10,440 nucleotides of DNA from contig JAISJZ010000261.1 of the NCBI GenBank assembly GCA_031261125.1, positions 1 to 10,440 of the forward strand. Direction: 5' to 3'. The stretch comes from Planctomycetaceae bacterium. Lineage in GTDB: Bacteria; Planctomycetota; Planctomycetia; Pirellulales; Thermoguttaceae. The stretch's first letter is position 1, and every line of letters starts with the position of its first letter. Position numbers and translations under genes: made by a program. Below, in pieces: positions 6,408 to 10,440 of this stretch. A model generated the notes under the pieces. That model worked only from the letters and a program-made list of their open reading frames with translations, did not search any database and was not told the origin of the DNA.

Positions 6408-7790
6408 ATGTCCATTTATCAACACTGTATCAATCCGTCCTGCGGAAAAAATTACGATATTGCTGAAGTCCTGCACCGCTGTCCGGCGTGCGGCGAACTC
6501 CTCGACGTTCAATACGATTGGAACAAACTCCAACCGCCGAAAACGTTAAAACATTTTGAAACGTTCTGGACGCAGCGTTCCGAACCGCACCGGTTCAGCG
6601 GTGTTTGGCGGTTTCACGAATTGCTGCCGTTCCTGCCGCCGGAAAAGTGTATCACCATCGGCGAAGGGCAAACCGTGCTGCAAAGAACCGCCGGCGGTGT
6701 CGGCACATACACCGGTTTGCGAACCGGCAAACTGTTCCTGCAATATGAAGGGCTTAATCCGTCCGGTTCGTTCAAAGACAACGGAATGTGCGCCGCTTTT
6801 TCGTACGGACATTTCGTCGGCGCAAAGCGGGCAGCGTGCGCCTCCACCGGCAATACCAGTGCATCGTTGGCAATTTATTCCGCCTGCACAAAATTGATGG
6901 AGTCGGTGATTTTCATCGGTTCCGGTAAAATCGCCTACGGCAAACTGTCGCAAGCGTTGGATTACGGCGCAAAAACCGTTCAAATCGCCGGCGACTTCGA
7001 TGACGCAATGGAGCGCGTTCAACAGGTGTCGAAAGAACTCGGCATCTATCTTGTCAACTCGCTCAATCCGTTCCGCCTCGAAGGACAAAAGACGATAATG
7101 TTCCGGGTTCTCGAAGCGTTGCGCTGGGAACCGCCGGATTGGATTGCCGTACCGGGCGGCAACCTCGGTAATTCCAGCGCGTTCGGCAAAGCATTTATTG
7201 AACTGTATCAACTCGGTTTAATCAAGAAGATTCCGCGCCTTGCCGTGATTAACGCAGCCGGTGCAAACACACTGTACCGATTATACGAAAAGGAAAATCT
7301 GCGGTGGAACAACGGCGACTACAACAAAGAATTAACGCAGAAATTTTACGCCGCAATGGATGCTGAAGGGCGCAAAGCGTCAACGATTGCCAGTGCGATT
7401 GAAATTAACCGACCTGTGAATTTGTCGAAGTGTTTGCGGGCGTTGAACTTTTGCAGCGGTGTGGTGCGCGAGGTGTCGGAGCAGGAGATTCTCGATGCAA
7501 AGGCACAGGTTGGTGCCGGCGGTTTTGGCTGTGAACCGGCTAGTGCGGCAAGCGTTGCCGGTGTAAAAAAAATGGTTGCCGAAGGAATCATCGCGGAGGA
7601 TGAAACCGTTGTCTGCGTTTTGACAGGACATCAGTTGAAAGACCCGAACGCAACGGTAGCGTATCACGGAACGGACAAAAATTTTTACGAAGATACTCTC
7701 GGCAAGCGGGGCGTGAAATCAACGCCGTTTGCGAACCGCCCCGTGTCGGTGCCGAACGATATTGACGCAATCGTACAACTGCTGCGGTAG
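6408..7790 (+). CDS. thrC: Threonine synthase
   Basis: This 460-residue PLP enzyme converts O-phospho-L-homoserine to L-threonine, the last step of threonine synthesis in the cytoplasm. The N-terminus has a zinc-ribbon-like set of cysteines (Cys 7, 12, 25, 28), seen in the longer threonine synthases of many bacteria and archaea. PLP-enzyme motifs follow: NPSGSFKDNGM, with Lys 123 as the expected Schiff-base lysine; CASTGNTSASLAIY; and the glycine-rich AVPGGNLGNSSAFGKA that cradles the phosphate. A TGHQLKDP segment near the C-terminus is typical of ThrC rather than of threonine dehydratase or cysteate synthase, although the latter is a close relative. The ATG at 6408 immediately precedes the zinc ribbon and lies about 27 bases after the predicted transcription start. 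There is no Shine-Dalgarno sequence. No other threonine-pathway gene is adjacent. Confidence 0.9.
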   Translation: MSIYQHCINPSCGKNYDIAEVLHRCPACGELLDVQYDWNKLQPPKTLKHFETFWTQRSEPHRFSGVWRFHELLPFLPPEKCITIGEGQTVLQRTAGGVGTYTGLRTGKLFLQYEGLNPSGSFKDNGMCAAFSYGHFVGAKRAACASTGNTSASLAIYSACTKLMESVIFIGSGKIAYGKLSQALDYGAKTVQIAGDFDDAMERVQQVSKELGIYLVNSLNPFRLEGQKTIMFRVLEALRWEPPDWIAVPGGNLGNSSAFGKAFIELYQLGLIKKIPRLAVINAAGANTLYRLYEKENLRWNNGDYNKELTQKFYAAMDAEGRKASTIASAIEINRPVNLSKCLRALNFCSGVVREVSEQEILDAKAQVGAGGFGCEPASAASVAGVKKMVAEGIIAEDETVVCVLTGHQLKDPNATVAYHGTDKNFYEDTLGKRGVKSTPFANRPVSVPNDIDAIVQLLR

Positions 7791-7827
7791 TTGCATATTT
7801 TCACTGTCCCCACTTTTATTGATAACG

Positions 7828-8595
7828 ATGAAAAAAACATCTGCTTGTGTTTTGTTTCTCCTTCTTTTGCTGACTGCTTTTGCGTTCGCTGACGACCATA
7901 ACCGCGGTGCGGGTGTTTCGCCGGAAGAAGCGTTGAAGTTGCTCAAAGAAGGTAACGTCCGGTTCGTTGCCGGCAAGACCGTTCATCTGCACAGCGATAC
8001 CGCAAGGGCAAAAGACACGAAAGAACACGGACAGCATCCGTTTGCAACGATTCTGACGTGCAGCGACTCCCGTGTTTCGCTGCCGGTGATTTTCGACCAA
8101 GGCATCGGTGATATTTTCAGCATCAAGATTGCCGGTAACGTCAGCGGCAAACCGCAACTCGGTTCGATTGAATACGGTGTTGCTCACGCCGGTTCACAAC
8201 TCGTTGTCGTTCTCGGTCATACAAACTGCGGTGCAGTAACGGCTGCCTGCACGGACGGCGGACACGAGGGCAATATCGAAACGCTAATGAAAGCGTTGGA
8301 ACCGGCGGTGAAGAAAGCCGAAGCGAAAACCGGCAAAAAAGGCGAGGATTTGATTGCCGATGCGTGTAAGGAGAACGTATTTCATCAGATTGAAACGTTG
8401 TACCGCGGCAGCGAAATTCTTCGGGAGAAAATTACAAAGAAAGAATTGCAAATCATCGGCGGCGTTTATGATATTGAAACCGGCAAAGTTGAATTCTTCG
8501 GCGAACATCCGAACGCCAAGACCCTGTTGAAGGCACCCAAGAAACCGAAGCAGGAAAAGAAGGAGAAGAAAGCGGCGGAACATTCCAAGGCGTAA
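7828..8595 (+). CDS. Beta-class carbonic anhydrase, exported
   Basis: This 255-residue protein interconverts CO2 and bicarbonate. Starting at ATG 7828 gives a signal peptide, MKKTSACVLFLLLLLTAFAFA, cut before DDH, so the enzyme should act in the periplasm. The beta-class zinc site is complete: CSDSRV (Cys 78, Asp 80, Arg 82) and HTNCGAV (His 131, Cys 134), with IAGNV and GSIEYGVAHAGSQLVVVLGH between them. EALKLLKEGNVRFVAGK near residues 34-50 is the usual N-terminal helix, and IIGGVYDIETGKVEFFG the C-terminal strands. A lysine-rich tail of about 25 residues (PKKPKQEKKEKKAAEHSKA) extends past the usual end. The start is 37 bases after thrC on the same strand; only weak promoter-like hexamers lie in the gap, so co-transcription with thrC is possible. 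It converges on the MoxR gene with 40 bases between, where I see no strong terminator hairpin. Confidence 0.9.
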   Translation: MKKTSACVLFLLLLLTAFAFADDHNRGAGVSPEEALKLLKEGNVRFVAGKTVHLHSDTARAKDTKEHGQHPFATILTCSDSRVSLPVIFDQGIGDIFSIKIAGNVSGKPQLGSIEYGVAHAGSQLVVVLGHTNCGAVTAACTDGGHEGNIETLMKALEPAVKKAEAKTGKKGEDLIADACKENVFHQIETLYRGSEILREKITKKELQIIGGVYDIETGKVEFFGEHPNAKTLLKAPKKPKQEKKEKKAAEHSKA

Positions 8596-8635
8596 TGAAC
8601 GGGCAGACAACCAACGGCCCAGTAAATTAGGTAAA

Positions 8636-9718
8636 TTACTGCGCCGCCGGTTCAAACTTCTCAATCGGCGGAGTCGATACTTCCTTCACAAGCCGGTTGA
8701 TGATGTCAACGTTCGTCATTCCCTCCGCTTGCGATTGAAAATTTGTACTAATCCGATGCCGCAGCACTGGAACGGCACAAGAGCGAATATCGTCAATCGA
8801 CACCGAAAAACGCCCGTCCATTGCCGCCAGGGCTTTGCCGCCGTGAATCAAAAATTGTCCTGCCCGCGGTCCTGCTCCCCAATCGACGAGTTCCTGAACG
8901 AACTTCGGGGACGATTCGTCTTTCGGACGCGTTGCCCGCACCAACCGGGCAGCATATTGAATGATATACTGACTCACCGCCACTTTACCGACGAGTTTCT
9001 GCAAATTAACTATCAACTTTCCGCTTAAAATCTTTCGCAGTTCCGCTTTTTCTCCGCGGGTCGTTGCCGAAAGAATCCGCTCTTCTTCGTTTAACGAAGG
9101 ATAATCAATTTTGATGTTGAACATAAACCGGTCGAGTTGCGCTTCCGGCAGCGGGTATGTTCCTTCTTGCTCAATCGGGTTCTGTGTCGCTATCGTGAAA
9201 AACGGGTCGGGCAGTTGATACGTTGTTTGTCCGACGGTTACTTCACGTTCCTGCATTGCTTGCAGCAGGGCGGCTTGTGTTTTCGGCGGCGTGCGGTTGA
9301 TTTCGTCGGCAAGCAGAATGTTTGTGAAAACGGGACCTTTAACGAACCGGAAGTTACGTTTGCCGTTGTCGTCTTCATCGAGAACTGTCGTGCCGGTGAT
9401 GTCGGACGGCATTAAGTCCGGCGTGAATTGAATCCGTTTGAAGTCAATGTCGAGAATTTGGGCGATAGTGCTGACCATCAATGTTTTTGCCAGACCGGGA
9501 ACACCTTCGAGAAGAATATGTCCGCGGGTGAAGACGGCGGCGAAGATTTGGCGAATCACGTCGGATTGTCCGATGATGACTTTACCGAGTTCGTCCTGCA
9601 TTAGCCGGCAGTGCTGACCGAATTCCTGGAGAATATCGCCGAGGTCGCGGCTCTTCGTATTGGGAACCGCCGGCTGTTGTGCAGGCGGTTGTATCGGTTG
9701 GATTGGCGGTGCGGACAT
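8636..9718 (-). CDS. moxR: MoxR-family AAA+ ATPase
   Basis: This 360-residue cytoplasmic AAA+ ATPase has the MoxR form of Walker A, GVPGLAKT (residues 72-79), then RIQFTPDLMPSDITG, Walker B NILLADEINR (Asp 138, Glu 139), TQAALLQAMQE, the sensor 1 stretch TIATQNPIEQEGTYPLPEAQLDRF, and a C-terminal lid domain with GAGPRAGQFL. MoxR proteins act as chaperones that help assemble or activate partner proteins, commonly with VWA-domain proteins. The first 20 residues are rich in proline and glutamine and probably disordered. In most genomes moxR is followed by DUF58 and VWA genes; here the next gene downstream is on the opposite strand, so any such partners must be encoded elsewhere. The ATG at 9718 follows a TTGACA-containing promoter by a short leader. 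Confidence 0.93.
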   Translation of the reverse strand: MSAPPIQPIQPPAQQPAVPNTKSRDLGDILQEFGQHCRLMQDELGKVIIGQSDVIRQIFAAVFTRGHILLEGVPGLAKTLMVSTIAQILDIDFKRIQFTPDLMPSDITGTTVLDEDDNGKRNFRFVKGPVFTNILLADEINRTPPKTQAALLQAMQEREVTVGQTTYQLPDPFFTIATQNPIEQEGTYPLPEAQLDRFMFNIKIDYPSLNEEERILSATTRGEKAELRKILSGKLIVNLQKLVGKVAVSQYIIQYAARLVRATRPKDESSPKFVQELVDWGAGPRAGQFLIHGGKALAAMDGRFSVSIDDIRSCAVPVLRHRISTNFQSQAEGMTNVDIINRLVKEVSTPPIEKFEPAAQ

Positions 9719-9929
9719 AAAGAACGAAGATATGGTACGTTTCTCTCTATTGTCCGTGTTTGCCGTGCGGTTGTCAAGAACACCCCGCCGTACTACGGAT
9801 TTTATGGAGCGGTATTTATTGTTTCCGGTTTCCTAAAAAAAATGGCGTTTTGCCGTCGATTTGCCGATGATGAACGGAGGGATTCTGCCGCGGTACAGCC
9901 GCCGGACTAAATATCAACCGTAATATCAA
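9719..9929. other. Divergent intergenic region, MoxR gene / right-edge gene
   Basis: These 211 bases lie between two divergent genes. The minus-strand promoter occupies 9749-9777. The remainder contains a run of eight A residues near 9836-9843, a 22-codon ATG frame ending at 9910 that has no sign of being real, and an in-frame stop TAA at 9921-9923 just before the next gene. I found no good plus-strand promoter or RNA structure. Confidence 0.45.
9749..9777 (-). promoter_or_regulatory. Sigma-70-type promoter of the MoxR gene
   Basis: On the minus strand a perfect TTGACA (9777-9772) is followed after 17 bases by GACAAT (9754-9749), 4/6 to the -10 consensus. The predicted transcription start is near 9742, about 24 bases before the ATG at 9718. 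Confidence 0.55.
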
Positions 9930-10440
9930 ATGTTTCTGTGGAAAAAAATTGTCTTTTCATTCCTGCTCTGTATTACAGCGGCAGTGCAACTGAACGGACA
10001 AGACATAACGGCAGGGTACTCTGCGGAAACAAAGAAACGGGGCGAAATAAGAACAAACAGAAAAACGGCGGTACAAAATTACGAACGGGACTTTCGGGAT
10101 GCCGTTCAGTCAATTCCGTGGAGTTCTCTGCCGCCGAAAGCAAAAGAAAAAATCAAGTCCGTTGTCCTCAAACCGTCGCTGTTCCGCAAGATGCCCCGGC
10201 AGGCGGTCTTTGCCGATTCCGAAATGTACCAATTTCTGACGGAACACCCCGACATCGTCGTCGGTTTTTGGGACGTTCTTGGTGCAACAGAGTTGACTCT
10301 CAACGAGATTCGTCAAAATCAATTCCTAATGAAAGAAAATGACGGCACCGTTGCCGTTGCGGAAGTCCTTTACCGGACGACCGACGTTTGTATTGTCTAT
10401 GCCAAAGGACAGTACCGCGCTCCGTTCCTTGTCCGTCCCT
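9930..10440 (+). CDS. Exported protein of unknown function, planctomycete-type family (cut by right edge)
   Basis: The frame starts at ATG 9930, fixed by an in-frame stop at 9921-9923, and is open to the right edge (170 codons seen). It begins with a signal peptide, MFLWKKIVFSFLLCITAAVQ, probably cut near LNG/QD. A basic, probably flexible stretch follows (residues about 30-50). The core reads SIPWSSLPPKAKEKIKSVV, LFRKMPRQAVFADSEMYQFL, EHPDIVVGFWDVLGATELTL, then a beta-rich part with VAEVLYRTTDVCIVYAKGQY and RAPFLVRP. This order, with a 'LYxFLxxHPxxVVxxWxxxG' pattern, resembles an uncharacterised secreted family I recall from Pirellulaceae-like planctomycetes; no function is known to me. No catalytic motif is evident. 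Codon use looks like that of the neighbouring genes. Confidence 0.75.
   Translation, partial: MFLWKKIVFSFLLCITAAVQLNGQDITAGYSAETKKRGEIRTNRKTAVQNYERDFRDAVQSIPWSSLPPKAKEKIKSVVLKPSLFRKMPRQAVFADSEMYQFLTEHPDIVVGFWDVLGATELTLNEIRQNQFLMKENDGTVAVAEVLYRTTDVCIVYAKGQYRAPFLVRP

Noticed and set aside
6546..7211. A 221-codon minus-strand open frame
   Set aside because: It is antisense to the clear threonine synthase and has no recognisable domain.
3159..8160. Scattered GCAACTC or CAACTCG words in other genes as further heptamer elements
   Set aside because: They occur singly, as ordinary Gln-Leu codons, without tandem units.
8625..8640. Direct repeat GTAAATTA twice between carbonic anhydrase and MoxR genes
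   Set aside because: There are only two short A/T-rich copies that overlap the MoxR stop codon; this is not evidence of a site.

Overview
This window looks like an ordinary housekeeping stretch of a planctomycete chromosome, probably of the Pirellulales type. The assignment is an inference. It rests on the last, cut-off gene, whose conserved core resembles a secreted protein family I associate with Pirellulaceae-like genomes, on a DcaP-like porin, and on a complete absence of convincing Shine-Dalgarno sequences before the nine visible gene starts. Base composition is moderate and similar across the genes. I see no phage, insertion sequence, CRISPR array, tRNA or rRNA.

Layout from left to right: (1) the 3' end of a DUF4091 (glycoside-hydrolase-like) gene, + strand; (2) a ferredoxin/nitroreductase fusion, - strand, with a near-consensus promoter; (3) a DcaP-like outer-membrane porin and then a farnesyl/geranylgeranyl diphosphate synthase, + strand; (4) a two-gene - strand unit of glucuronate isomerase (uxaC) and a TatD-family metal-dependent hydrolase, whose 3' end overlaps the prenyl synthase gene tail to tail; (5) a divergent promoter region serving uxaC and, on the + strand, threonine synthase (thrC), followed by an exported beta-carbonic anhydrase; (6) a MoxR-type AAA+ ATPase, - strand, with its own promoter; (7) the start of an exported protein of unknown function running off the right edge.

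The genes do not form one pathway. uxaC (hexuronate catabolism), the DUF4091 protein and the porin would suit an organism feeding on plant or algal polysaccharides. The prenyl synthase, thrC and TatD protein are core metabolism or maintenance. The carbonic anhydrase and the right-edge protein both start with signal peptides.

The most unusual observation is inside uxaC. Two stretches made of a degenerate 7-bp repeat (consensus about GCGAGTT) lie in frame at two surface-loop positions and lengthen the protein by about 20 residues compared with E. coli UxaC as I remember it. One of them also forms an 11-bp inverted repeat. This looks like a small repetitive element that has entered, and is translated within, a conserved enzyme gene. 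Otherwise I found no convincing new multi-gene system.
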